Below, piece by piece: positions 18,506 through 26,336 of a DNA stretch of 64,000 nucleotides. The stretch spans positions 1,798,001 to 1,862,000 of the forward strand of contig NZ_PJND01000007.1 in assembly GCF_002846575.1 (NCBI RefSeq), read 5' to 3'. Each line of letters opens with the position of its first letter. Within the stretch, counting starts at the first letter, position 1. The stretch is from Flavobacterium lindanitolerans (GTDB taxonomy: Bacteria > Bacteroidota > Bacteroidia > Flavobacteriales > Flavobacteriaceae). Made by a program: the position numbers and the translations under genes. The notes below the pieces were generated by a model. The model was not told the origin of the DNA and ran no database searches. It saw only the letters and a list, made by a program, of their open reading frames with translations.

Positions 18506-20449
18506 ATGGAAGAAAAAAAGTTTGACCGTAATTCAATTATTGGCTTCTTGTTGATTTTTATGCTTTTGTTGGGCGTAATGTATATCAATAAGCCTTCACA
18601 AAAAGAAATTGATGCGAAAGCCAAAATTGAGGCAGAAAAACAAAAAGCAGCAGCAAAAACATCTGAAAAAGAAGCCGCATTAACCGCAGTTGATACTACG
18701 GCAAAAGATTCGCTTCAATTGGAAAAATTGAAAAGCTCTTTAGGCAGTTTTGCTTATGCTGCAACACTTCCGTCAGCAAAACAGGAAATCCAGACTTTAG
18801 AAAATGATTTGGTAAAACTTACTTTTTCTAACAAAGGAGGTTATATTGTTGGTGCAGAAATGAAAAATTTCGAAGCCGTTAGCAAAGGTTCCGGTGAACT
18901 GGTAAAAATAATTAAAGACAATAATGCCAAATTAAATATCGAGCTTAAAACACAAGGCAATCTTGTTTTAAATACAAAAGACCTTTATTTTGAGCCGGCT
19001 CTTACCAAAGAAGGTGAAAACCAGGTGTTGACCATGCGTTTAAAAGCAGGTCCGGAGCAATATCTGGAATACCGTTATGTATTGAAGCCAAAAGAATACA
19101 TGCTTGACTTCTCTATCAGAACACAAGGTTTGAGCAAAGTACTGCTGACTTCCAATCCGCTTCCTTTGGAATGGACCATGAAGACCTACAGAAGCGAAAA
19201 GAGTATTTCGTATGAAAACCGTTATACAGAATTGGTGTACGAATATGAAAATGGAAAAGACGACTATTTAGGACAATCTTCCAGCAACACCGAAGCTAAA
19301 GACGTAACCTATATTGCATTCAAGCAACATTTCTTTACCTCAATTCTTTTGACAGATACACCATTTAAGGTAGCAGAGTTGAAATCAGATAATCTGGTAA
19401 AAGATATTGAGAAGGACACCATCTTCACAAAATCGTTTAAAGCTACTGTTCCTTTGGCTTTCAAAGGTGGAGAAGTGAATTACAATATGAACTGGTACTA
19501 CGGACCAGCCGATTATAAAATCTTAAACAAATACGACAAAAATCTTGACGAAGTGATTTCTTTAGGATGGGGAATCTTTGGTTGGATTAACCGTTGGATT
19601 TTCATTCCGGTTTATGATTTCCTGAGCCTTTTCTTATCACACGGAATCGCAATTATCGTATTTACTATTCTGGTACGTTTGGTAATGTCACCGGTAACCT
19701 ATAAGTCATACCTGTCACAGGCAAAAATGAAAGTACTTCGTCCGGAAATTATGGAATTGAACGAGAAGTTCAAAAAAGATCCGATGAAGAAACAACAGGA
19801 GACCATGAAACTGTACAACAAGGCAGGCGTCAATCCTATGGCGGGATGTCTCCCGGCTTTAATGCAGATTCCTGTATTCTATGCCTTATTCCAGTTTTTC
19901 CCTTCGGCTATTGAACTGAGACAGAAAAGCTTCCTTTGGGCTGAAGATTTGTCTTCTTTCGATGCTATTTTCTCTTGGAAGCAGCACATTCCGGTAATCT
20001 CAGGTTTTTACGGAAACCACATCAGTTTGTTCCCGATTTTGGCAGCAATTGCTATCTTCTTCTACATGAAGATGACAACAGGTGACCAGACAATGAGTGC
20101 ACCACCACAGGAAGGTATGCCGGATATGAGCAAAATCATGAAAATGATGATTTATCTGTCGCCATTGATGATGATGATTTTCTTTAACAACAATGCTTCC
20201 GGATTGAGTTTGTACTATTTTGTCTCCAACACTATTACAATTGGAATCATGCTGGTAATTAAGAATTACATCATTAATGATGAAAAAATCCATGCAAGAA
20301 TTCAGGAGAATAAAACCAAAGAAAAGCCTAAAAGCAAATTCCAGCAAAAAATGCAGGAAATGATGGAGCAGGCGCAGGAACAGCAAAAGCAAAAAAACAA
20401 AGCTCTGGAGGATAAGAAAAAATCACTCGACGAGAGAAAAAAGAAATAA
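18506..20449 (+). CDS. yidC: Membrane protein insertase YidC
   Basis: The 647-residue protein has an N-terminal membrane helix (NSIIGFLLIFMLLLGVMYI), a charged spacer and a large periplasmic beta domain. The conserved insertase core follows: GWGIFGWINRWIFIPVYDF, LVRLVMSPVTYKSYLSQAKM, and NPMAGCLPALMQIPVFYALF with the hydrophilic-groove Arg in LVRLV. The C-terminus is Lys/Gln-rich (EKPKSKFQQKMQEMME onward), as in ribosome-binding tails. It inserts and folds inner-membrane proteins with or without SecYEG. It lies downstream of pyrG and ends at a hairpin terminator. Confidence 0.97.
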   Translation: MEEKKFDRNSIIGFLLIFMLLLGVMYINKPSQKEIDAKAKIEAEKQKAAAKTSEKEAALTAVDTTAKDSLQLEKLKSSLGSFAYAATLPSAKQEIQTLENDLVKLTFSNKGGYIVGAEMKNFEAVSKGSGELVKIIKDNNAKLNIELKTQGNLVLNTKDLYFEPALTKEGENQVLTMRLKAGPEQYLEYRYVLKPKEYMLDFSIRTQGLSKVLLTSNPLPLEWTMKTYRSEKSISYENRYTELVYEYENGKDDYLGQSSSNTEAKDVTYIAFKQHFFTSILLTDTPFKVAELKSDNLVKDIEKDTIFTKSFKATVPLAFKGGEVNYNMNWYYGPADYKILNKYDKNLDEVISLGWGIFGWINRWIFIPVYDFLSLFLSHGIAIIVFTILVRLVMSPVTYKSYLSQAKMKVLRPEIMELNEKFKKDPMKKQQETMKLYNKAGVNPMAGCLPALMQIPVFYALFQFFPSAIELRQKSFLWAEDLSSFDAIFSWKQHIPVISGFYGNHISLFPILAAIAIFFYMKMTTGDQTMSAPPQEGMPDMSKIMKMMIYLSPLMMMIFFNNNASGLSLYYFVSNTITIGIMLVIKNYIINDEKIHARIQENKTKEKPKSKFQQKMQEMMEQAQEQQKQKNKALEDKKKSLDERKKK

Positions 20450-20454
20450 AAAAT

Positions 20455-20482
20455 AAAAAGCACTCAATTAGGGTGCTTTTTT
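20455..20482 (+). terminator. Terminator after yidC
   Basis: Stem 20456-20463 with 20473-20480 (core aaaagcac / gtgctttt, 9-nt loop), followed by T residues. Confidence 0.85.
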
Positions 20483-20593
20483 AAATTCTGACACAGTCTG
20501 TGACACAAATGTTTCGGCAGGCTTTTTGAAGTGAAGACCACGGCAATAAAAACTGATATTTTTAGTTAACAAGAATAATAAAACCACTATTGT

Positions 20594-21343
20594 ATGAAAT
20601 TACCTGTCATAACATTTATTCTATTTTTATCAATATTCCAGGCTGCATTTGCACAGGAAACTAATAAGTTCGACGAAAAAGGCTTGCGCCACGGACTTTG
20701 GAAAGGAACTTATGCAGAATCCCAAAGACCTCGCTATGAAGGAATTTTCGAACACGGAAAAGAAACCGGTGTTTTTAAGTTCTTTGACGATACTAAAGAA
20801 CTAAAAGTTATAGCTACCAGAGATTTTACGGCAAAAGACGGAAGTGCTTATACTACATTCTTTGACCAAAAAGGGAATAAAGTAAGTGAAGGAAAAGAAG
20901 TAAACAAACTTTATGAAGGCGAATGGAAATACTATCATTTGGAGTCAAAAGAAATAATGACAGTTGAAAACTACTCCAAAGGAAAATTAAATGGCATTAG
21001 AAAAGTTTTTTACAAAAGTGGAAAAATAGCCGAAGAAGCTAACTATAAGGATGGAATCAAAAACGGACCTTATAAAAAGTATAGTGAAAGAGGAGTCGTT
21101 TTAGAGGATGCCATCTACAAAAACGGAGAATTTGACGGAGCTGTTACTTATAATGATGATGCGGGAAAAACTATAAAAGGACAATTTAAAAATGGTAAAA
21201 AATCCGGTATCTGGAAATATTACGAAAACGGAAAATTGGTCAAGGAAGAAAACCCGAATAAACCGGTTAAGGAAAAATTCAAAATCAATAGTAAAAACAA
21301 AGGAGCCCGAAAATTGCCGCAAAATGCTCCTGCAAACAGATAA
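20594..21343 (+). CDS. MORN-repeat (YwqK-type) exported protein
   Basis: The 249-residue protein has a signal peptide (ending QAAFAQ) and a run of MORN_2-type repeats of the form YxxGKxxGxxKxYYxxGxLxxE. Examples are GLRHGLWKGTY, YSKGKLNGIRKVFYKSGKI, YKDGIKNGPYKKYSERG and FKNGKKSGIWKYYENGKL. The tail is basic. Databases often name this family a toxin-antitoxin system YwqK family antitoxin, but no toxin gene is adjacent and the protein is predicted to leave the cytoplasm, so that name should not be read as a function here. It is a single gene between terminator and mnmA. Confidence 0.82.
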   Translation: MKLPVITFILFLSIFQAAFAQETNKFDEKGLRHGLWKGTYAESQRPRYEGIFEHGKETGVFKFFDDTKELKVIATRDFTAKDGSAYTTFFDQKGNKVSEGKEVNKLYEGEWKYYHLESKEIMTVENYSKGKLNGIRKVFYKSGKIAEEANYKDGIKNGPYKKYSERGVVLEDAIYKNGEFDGAVTYNDDAGKTIKGQFKNGKKSGIWKYYENGKLVKEENPNKPVKEKFKINSKNKGARKLPQNAPANR

Positions 21344-21407
21344 ATTTCTCAAATGTGTTTATAAATTAAACAAATGCAGAGCATATAAAAACTATTCTAT
21401 TTTGGCG

Positions 21408-21415
21408 TACTTTTG
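21408..21415 (+). promoter_or_regulatory. -7 box TACTTTTG for mnmA
   Basis: An exact TAnnTTTG match 36 nt before the mnmA ATG. Confidence 0.5.
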
Positions 21416-21451
21416 CAGCGTCAAATATTTTTGAATTAAATAATAAAGAAA

Positions 21452-22639
21452 ATGAAACGTGTCGTAGTAGGTCTTTCCGGAGGTGTTGATTCCAGTGTCG
21501 CTGCTTATTTGCTTAAGGAGCAGGGCTATGAAGTCATTGGCCTTTTCATGAAAAACTGGCATGACGATTCTGTAACTATTTCTAACGAATGTCCTTGGCT
21601 GGAAGATAGCAATGATGCACTTCTGGTAGCTGAGAAATTAGGCATTCCTTTTCAAACAATTGATTTAAGCGAGCAATATCAGGAGAAAATCGTGGACTAT
21701 ATGTTCCGCGAATATGAAAAAGGAAGGACACCCAATCCGGATGTGTTATGCAACCGTGAAATTAAGTTTGATGTCTTTATGAAAATTGCCCTGAGCCTTG
21801 GAGCCGATTATGTGGCAACCGGACACTATTGCAGAAAAGGAGAAATTGAAGTGGATGGTAAGCCGGTATATCAATTACTCGCCGGGGTTGATGGTAATAA
21901 AGACCAATCCTATTTTCTTTGTCAGCTTTCACAGGAACAATTGGCCAAATCTTTATTTCCTATTGGAGAATTGACCAAACCTGAGGTTAGGGAAATTGCA
22001 GCCAAAATGGAACTGGTTACAGCAGAAAAGAAAGATTCGCAAGGATTATGTTTTATCGGGAAAGTACGCCTGCCGGAATTCCTTCAGCAAAAATTACAGC
22101 CAAAAGACGGATTGATTTTTGAAATTGGAGCCGATCAGGAAATCTATAAAAAAGAAAAAACGGGGTTTAATTCATTACAGGAAGAACTTGCTCATGAAGC
22201 GGCATCCATTCCTTATGCCCCGGAAATGGGTAAAGTAGTTGGAAAACACCAGGGAGCCCATTATTTTACAAAAGGGCAACGTAAAGGACTGAATGTAGGC
22301 GGAACTGTAGAGCCTCTTTTCATTATTGAAACCGATGTGGAAAATAACATCATCTACACCGGACAAGGAAATCACCATCCGGGTCTTTATAAAAAGGCAC
22401 TTTTTGTAGAGCGTTCTGAAGTGCATTGGATACGGGAAGATTTGGCATTGAAAGACGGCGAAACAATGGAAGTAATGGCGAGAATCCGTTACAGACAGCC
22501 ATTGCAAAAAGCCACATTGTATCAGTTTGAAAACGGACTGTATGTTGCTTTCGAAGAAGCCCAGTCAGCCATTACAGAAGGACAATTTGTTTCCTGGCAT
22601 TTAGGAGAGGAATTGATTGGTTCTGGGGTAATAGCCTAA
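21452..22639 (+). CDS. mnmA: tRNA-specific 2-thiouridylase MnmA
   Basis: The 395-residue enzyme adds sulfur to U34 of Lys, Glu and Gln tRNAs. The PP-loop is [13 protein letters not shown] (7-19). The two catalytic cysteines are both present: Cys100 in [13 protein letters not shown] and Cys200 in SQGLCFIGK. The central and C-terminal barrels follow ([17 protein letters not shown], then [11 protein letters not shown]). Length is slightly above the ~370 of E. coli, with additional residues around 215-240. It is transcribed alone. The long noncoding repeat region begins right after its stop. Confidence 0.97.
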   Translation: MKRVVVGLSGGVDSSVAAYLLKEQGYEVIGLFMKNWHDDSVTISNECPWLEDSNDALLVAEKLGIPFQTIDLSEQYQEKIVDYMFREYEKGRTPNPDVLCNREIKFDVFMKIALSLGADYVATGHYCRKGEIEVDGKPVYQLLAGVDGNKDQSYFLCQLSQEQLAKSLFPIGELTKPEVREIAAKMELVTAEKKDSQGLCFIGKVRLPEFLQQKLQPKDGLIFEIGADQEIYKKEKTGFNSLQEELAHEAASIPYAPEMGKVVGKHQGAHYFTKGQRKGLNVGGTVEPLFIIETDVENNIIYTGQGNHHPGLYKKALFVERSEVHWIREDLALKDGETMEVMARIRYRQPLQKATLYQFENGLYVAFEEAQSAITEGQFVSWHLGEELIGSGVIA

Positions 22640-22641
22640 GT

Positions 22642-22822
22642 TTCTGAGGTACTAAGCTCCTAAGGTGCTAAGTCTCGTGCTTTTGTATGCAAAAGAGAAA
22701 TCATTGAAAACAGGCTTTTTGGAATTGCTTCCATTTCGTTCAGATTTCCCAAATCCGCGTAATTATTTTAATCCGTGTTCATCCGCGTTCTAAAATACGA
22801 AGTTGATTTAATGAGGTGTTGG
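22642..22822. repeat. Direct repeat copy 1 (181 bp)
   Basis: Starts ttctgaggtactaagctcc and ends in aatgaggtgttgg. It is almost identical to the next 183 bp. It contains an internal inverted repeat CTTTTG-tatg-CAAAAG and the phrases ccgcgtaattattttaat and ttcatccgcgttctaaaat. No coding frame is evident. Confidence 0.9.
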
Positions 22823-23005
22823 TTCTGAGGTACTAAGCTCCTAAGGTGCTAAGTCTCGTGCTTTTGTATGCAAAAGAGAAATCATTGAAAACAGGCTTTT
22901 TGGAATTGCTTCCATTTGGTTCAGATTTCCCAAAATCCGCGTAATTATTTTAATCGGTGTTCATCCGCGTTCTAAAATACGAAGTTGATTAATGAGGTGT
23001 TAAGG
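22823..23005. repeat. Direct repeat copy 2 (183 bp)
   Basis: Head-to-tail duplicate of the preceding 181 bp. The differences I can see are few: ttcgtt to ttggtt, one extra a in cccaaaatcc, aatccg to aatcgg, and small indels at the junction. A third, short divergent start (ttctgagggacaaagttgc) follows at 23006-23030. Confidence 0.9.
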
Positions 23006-23030
23006 TTCTGAGGGACAAAGTTGCTAAGTT
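23006..23030. repeat. Partial third repeat start
   Basis: The first ~25 bp resemble the start of the 181-bp unit (ttctgagg, then ctaag), after which similarity is lost. Confidence 0.5.
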
Positions 23031-23082
23031 TTTTAGCGTAAACTTTTCGATTATTATAAAAAGTTATAATCTATCATAAAAT

Positions 23083-23114
23083 AAAAACCCGACAATCACT
23101 TGTCGGGTTTTTTT
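23083..23114. terminator. Bidirectional terminator between mnmA and homoserine dehydrogenase genes
   Basis: Stem 23083-23094 with 23101-23112 (core acccgaca / tgtcgggt, 6-nt loop) with A and T tracts on the two sides. Confidence 0.9.
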
Positions 23115-23151
23115 GAACAAAATATATAACGAACAAAAACTAAACAGCTAA

Positions 23152-24345
23152 TTAAGCAATATCCAACAGCACAAAAGACTTGTCGATACTCTCATCAAAA
23201 TGGATATTTCTTAGTTTTTCCAAAGAAATAGTACCTGTAATATAACCGGATTCATGATTCAGATAGGATTCGTCTATAGCAGAAAAATGTTTCTTTAAAG
23301 TAACCGCATCTTCTATCTGGTGCCTTAGGAAAACTTTCAGATTAACGTCGTCAGACAGGCTGTAATCTTCCTGTTGCGCAATTTTTTTATATTCGTACTG
23401 GTAATCATAACTCAAGGCAGAAATGTCACTCAATACGGCCGAAGCCGTTGGATGTGCTCCGGCACCTTTGCCCACAAAAAACTGTTCGTCTGCAAAACTG
23501 GTTTTAGTAATCACACCATTAAAAACATCATCAACATTAAACAGACGGTCTGCAGAATCCACAAATTTCGGAATAACGAAAGCAGTAATGTTTCCGTCCG
23601 TATTTTTAAAAGCCTGCGCAACTAATTTGATTTTTAATCCTTTTTCACGGGCATATTTCAATTCCAAGCCGCCAATATTATCAATCCCGATATTCAGGAG
23701 ATTTTCAGGTCTGGCAATATATCCGAAAGAATGAGCCAAAAGAATCAACAGTTTGTATTTGGCATCAAAACCGCCGGTATCTAAAATAGGGTTGCTTTCT
23801 GCAAATCCTTTTTCCTGGGCTTCTTTTAAAGCTTCCTCATACGATAAGTTCTCTTTAAAAGTCTTGGTAAGTATATAGTTGGTTGAACCATTCACAATAC
23901 CCTGTATAGATTCCAAAAGGTCATTATCATAGTATTCTTCTAAATTCCGGATAATAGGCATACTGGCACAACAGGCAGCTTCATAAAGTAAGGGAACCTT
24001 GTGTTTTCGCTGCAATTCCAACAATTCTTCAAAATGCTCTGCAATCATTTTTTTGTTGGCAGAAACTACTGCTTTTCCACTTTTTAAAGCAGTTGTAACG
24101 ATTTCATAAGCCGCATCTGCATCGTCAATAAGTTCGACGATAACATTGATTTTCGGGTCATTGAAAATATCATTTTTATCGAAAGTGAAGTTTTCGGCTG
24201 CAATTTCGCGTGGTTTGTTTTTATCCTTGACACAGATTTTTCTGATGTCTGCTTTTAACCCCGGTGTTTTCTGCAAAACTTCATACAATCCGAAACCCAC
24301 ACATCCGAATCCAAATAATCCTATATTTAATTTTTTTCTTGACAT
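23152..24345 (-). CDS. hom: Homoserine dehydrogenase
   Basis: The 397-residue enzyme reduces aspartate semialdehyde to homoserine with NAD(P)H. The Rossmann motif is GLFGFGCVGFGLYEVL (9-24). The catalytic region is shown by NKKMIAEHFEELL, INGS-like VNGSTNYILTKTF, ESNPILDTGGFDAKYKL and VGKGAGAHPTASAVLSD. There is no aspartokinase fusion and no clear C-terminal ACT domain, so allosteric threonine control is not obvious. It is 11 nt downstream of the PLP enzyme gene and shares its SAM riboswitch, so it is expected to fall when SAM is plentiful. Confidence 0.94.
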   Translation of the reverse strand: MSRKKLNIGLFGFGCVGFGLYEVLQKTPGLKADIRKICVKDKNKPREIAAENFTFDKNDIFNDPKINVIVELIDDADAAYEIVTTALKSGKAVVSANKKMIAEHFEELLELQRKHKVPLLYEAACCASMPIIRNLEEYYDNDLLESIQGIVNGSTNYILTKTFKENLSYEEALKEAQEKGFAESNPILDTGGFDAKYKLLILLAHSFGYIARPENLLNIGIDNIGGLELKYAREKGLKIKLVAQAFKNTDGNITAFVIPKFVDSADRLFNVDDVFNGVITKTSFADEQFFVGKGAGAHPTASAVLSDISALSYDYQYEYKKIAQQEDYSLSDDVNLKVFLRHQIEDAVTLKKHFSAIDESYLNHESGYITGTISLEKLRNIHFDESIDKSFVLLDIA

Positions 24346-24356
24346 TGTTCGTACAA

Positions 24357-25535
24357 TTAATTTTTATGGAATTCAACAGTAGCATTTTCCTTCACAGCAT
24401 TTTCCAATGCCTGTTTTATGTCGGCAATTAAATCATCAGCATCTTCCAAACCCACAGAAAGTCGGATTAGGCTGTCGGTCACGCCAGACTGGTATCTTTT
24501 TTCAGCAGGAATTGATTTATGAGTCATTTCACATGGAAGGCAACACAGGCTTTTCACACCACCTAAACTTTCAGCCAATTGGAATAATTTCGTTCCTGAT
24601 ACAATTCTTGAAGCCAGTTCCTTATCGTCAATAACCAAATCAAAAGTCACAACACCTCCAAAATATTTCTGCTGACTTTTGGCAATTTCATGATTGCGGT
24701 GGGTTTTCAAGCCCGGATAATAAACATTACGGACCAGTTTTTCAGTAGTCAGGAATTCGGCAATTTTTTGTGCATTTTCAGCATGCTGCCTGATTCTTAA
24801 ATTAAGGGTTTCAATACCGCGAATAACCAGCCAGCTGTCAAACGGACCTAAAATAGCACCGGAAGCATTTTGGATGAATTTAATTTTAGCACCTAATTCT
24901 TCCGTAGCAGTAATGACCAGACCGGCTATCAGGTCACTGTGCCCTGAAATATATTTTGTAGCACTGTGAACAATTAAGTCGGCACCAAAATCAATTGGTT
25001 TTTGGGCGATAGGAGAGGCAAAGGTATTGTCTACGCAGAACAGGATGTTGTTTTCTTTTGCAATTTTCCCAATAGCACGCAAATCTGAAATCTTTAATGT
25101 TGGATTGGTCGGAGATTCAATCCATATCAGGGCTGTCTTGTCACTGATGGCCTCAGCAACGTTCTTTGCATCGGTTGCATCAACATACGTTACCTGTATC
25201 CCGAATTTTTCATACACATGGGTAAACAGGCGAAAAGCACCTCCGTAAATATCATCTACGGCTATGATTTCGTCTCCGGCCGATAGTAATTTCACTACTG
25301 CATCTATCGCAGCTAATCCGCTGGAAAAAGCATAACCGTTGGTTCCGTTCTCCAGTTTGGCTACCAGGTCTTCAAGAACTTTTCGTGTAGGATTATTGCT
25401 TCTGGCATAGTCGAAACCTTTGTGAACGCCTGGAGCATCCTGAACAAAAGTAGAAGTCTGGTAAATTGGCACCGAAATGGAACCTGTTAGTTTATCAACC
25501 GGAATGTAGTTTAAAATTTGAGTTTGCTCTTTCAT
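24357..25535 (-). CDS. Cystathionine gamma-synthase / O-acylhomoserine sulfhydrylase-type PLP enzyme
   Basis: The 392-residue protein belongs to the Cys/Met-metabolism PLP family. The cofactor lysine is Lys194 in IVHSATKYISGHSD. Other landmarks are YARSNNPTRKVLEDL, the SSGLAAI phosphate-binding turn, WIESPTNPTLKI and VDNTFASP. It may form cystathionine or homocysteine from an activated homoserine, or act as a cystathionine lyase; the family is hard to split by eye. The SAM-I riboswitch in its leader strongly supports methionine synthesis. The homoserine dehydrogenase gene follows after 11 nt. Confidence 0.92.
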   Translation of the reverse strand: MKEQTQILNYIPVDKLTGSISVPIYQTSTFVQDAPGVHKGFDYARSNNPTRKVLEDLVAKLENGTNGYAFSSGLAAIDAVVKLLSAGDEIIAVDDIYGGAFRLFTHVYEKFGIQVTYVDATDAKNVAEAISDKTALIWIESPTNPTLKISDLRAIGKIAKENNILFCVDNTFASPIAQKPIDFGADLIVHSATKYISGHSDLIAGLVITATEELGAKIKFIQNASGAILGPFDSWLVIRGIETLNLRIRQHAENAQKIAEFLTTEKLVRNVYYPGLKTHRNHEIAKSQQKYFGGVVTFDLVIDDKELASRIVSGTKLFQLAESLGGVKSLCCLPCEMTHKSIPAEKRYQSGVTDSLIRLSVGLEDADDLIADIKQALENAVKENATVEFHKN

Positions 25536-25610
25536 CTTGATTCGTTTTTAAGATTTAATATTTTTTCGCTTTTAAAAAAATATTCGAAACCAGATATCGG
25601 AAAGGGCATA

Positions 25611-25644
25611 AAATAAAAATGCTCCTCCGATAAGTCAGAAGAGC
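25611..25644 (-). terminator. SAM-riboswitch-controlled terminator
   Basis: On the minus strand a 10-bp stem (25644-25635 with 25630-25621, all paired with two G-T wobbles, loop CTTA) is followed by ATTTTTATTTT. The loop plus the first bases of the 3' arm spell CTTATC, the same hexamer as the riboswitch P1 5' strand. This hairpin is the off-state of the switch. Confidence 0.85.
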
Positions 25645-25679
25645 AAATAATATCTCGAGTTATTATGTACTATTTTCTA

Positions 25680-25788
25680 AGCTTATCTTTCCCTGCCAAA
25701 GCAAGGGTTGAATGTGGCACCTTATCCTCAAAAGGACAGGTTGCCAAGACGTCATAGGGTCAATTCCCTCGGTCTTTCTGGATAAGAA
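25680..25788 (-). ncRNA. SAM-I (S-box) riboswitch
   Basis: Read on the minus strand, the element has P1 formed by CTTATC (25786-25781) and GATAAG (25687-25682), and the S-box core in order: CAGAAAGACCGAGGGA, GACCC, ATGACGTCTTGGCAACC and GGTGCCA. The P3 arm follows, then AGGGAAAGATAAG. This is a near-consensus SAM-I aptamer. It lies about 145 nt upstream of the PLP enzyme start, with a terminator hairpin between them. SAM binding should stabilise P1 and allow termination. When SAM is low, GATAAG can pair instead with CTTATC in the terminator. Confidence 0.95.
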
Positions 25789-25811
25789 TAATCTTTTAAA
25801 GAACTTGGTTG

Positions 25812-25819
25812 CAAATTTA
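25812..25819 (-). promoter_or_regulatory. -7 box TAAATTTG for the SAM-riboswitch transcript
   Basis: The minus strand reads TAAATTTG, an exact TAnnTTTG match, ending about 25 nt before the riboswitch P1 strand. That is the right place for the transcription start. Confidence 0.55.
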
Positions 25820-25949
25820 GAGTATAAATTTTTTAAAAACCTAATAAAAAATAAAATATTTTATATTTAATTGATTTTCAAGGCGTTGAATTAGATGTAA
25901 AAGGCTTTAAATAGTCAGCTTTAAAGTGTTTTATAAAATTTCATTTTCG

Positions 25950-25957
25950 TAAATTTG
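25950..25957 (+). promoter_or_regulatory. -7 box TAAATTTG for the VOC-subtilase pair
   Basis: An exact TAnnTTTG match 25 nt before the TTG start at 25983. Confidence 0.5.
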
Positions 25958-25982
25958 ACATTCATATCTAAAAAATATTGGT

Positions 25983-26333
25983 TTGAATTCAAAAATAACC
26001 CAAATTATTCCCCAGCTACCTTCTTTAGACTTTGAAAAATCCAAACAATTTTATCAGGAAATTTTAGGCGGTAAATTAGTTGGTGAATATGAAGACCTTT
26101 TAATTTTTTTATGGGATGATAATGAAATACACCTTTGGAAATGCAATGAAAAAATAGTTCCGGAAAATTCAAGCTGCTACATTCGGGTAAATGATATTGA
26201 AGCTGTTTTTGAACGGTATAAAAAAATTCTTGGAGATAAGATAGCACTTAAAAACCAGCCTTGGGGAATGCGGGAATTTTATATTATTGACGATAGCGGC
26301 AATTTGTTTAAGTTTGGACAGCCAATTCAATAA
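25983..26333 (+). CDS. VOC-superfamily (glyoxalase/bleomycin-resistance-like) protein, TTG start
   Basis: The 116-residue protein has one VOC domain with two beta-alpha-beta modules: QIIPQLPSLDFEKSKQFYQE at the start and VNDIEAVFERYKKIL, GMREFYIIDDSGNLFKFG at the end. The start is TTG at 25983 since no ATG fits. The metal-ligand positions are not clearly conserved, so it could be a binding protein rather than an enzyme. Substrate unknown. The subtilase gene begins 3 nt after its stop, so they are probably cotranscribed. Confidence 0.82.
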   Translation: MNSKITQIIPQLPSLDFEKSKQFYQEILGGKLVGEYEDLLIFLWDDNEIHLWKCNEKIVPENSSCYIRVNDIEAVFERYKKILGDKIALKNQPWGMREFYIIDDSGNLFKFGQPIQ

Positions 26334-26336
26334 CTT

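Noticed and set aside
20594..21343. Toxin-antitoxin pair suggested by the YwqK name
   Set aside because: The protein is predicted to be exported and no toxin gene lies beside it; the name only reflects a MORN-repeat family label.
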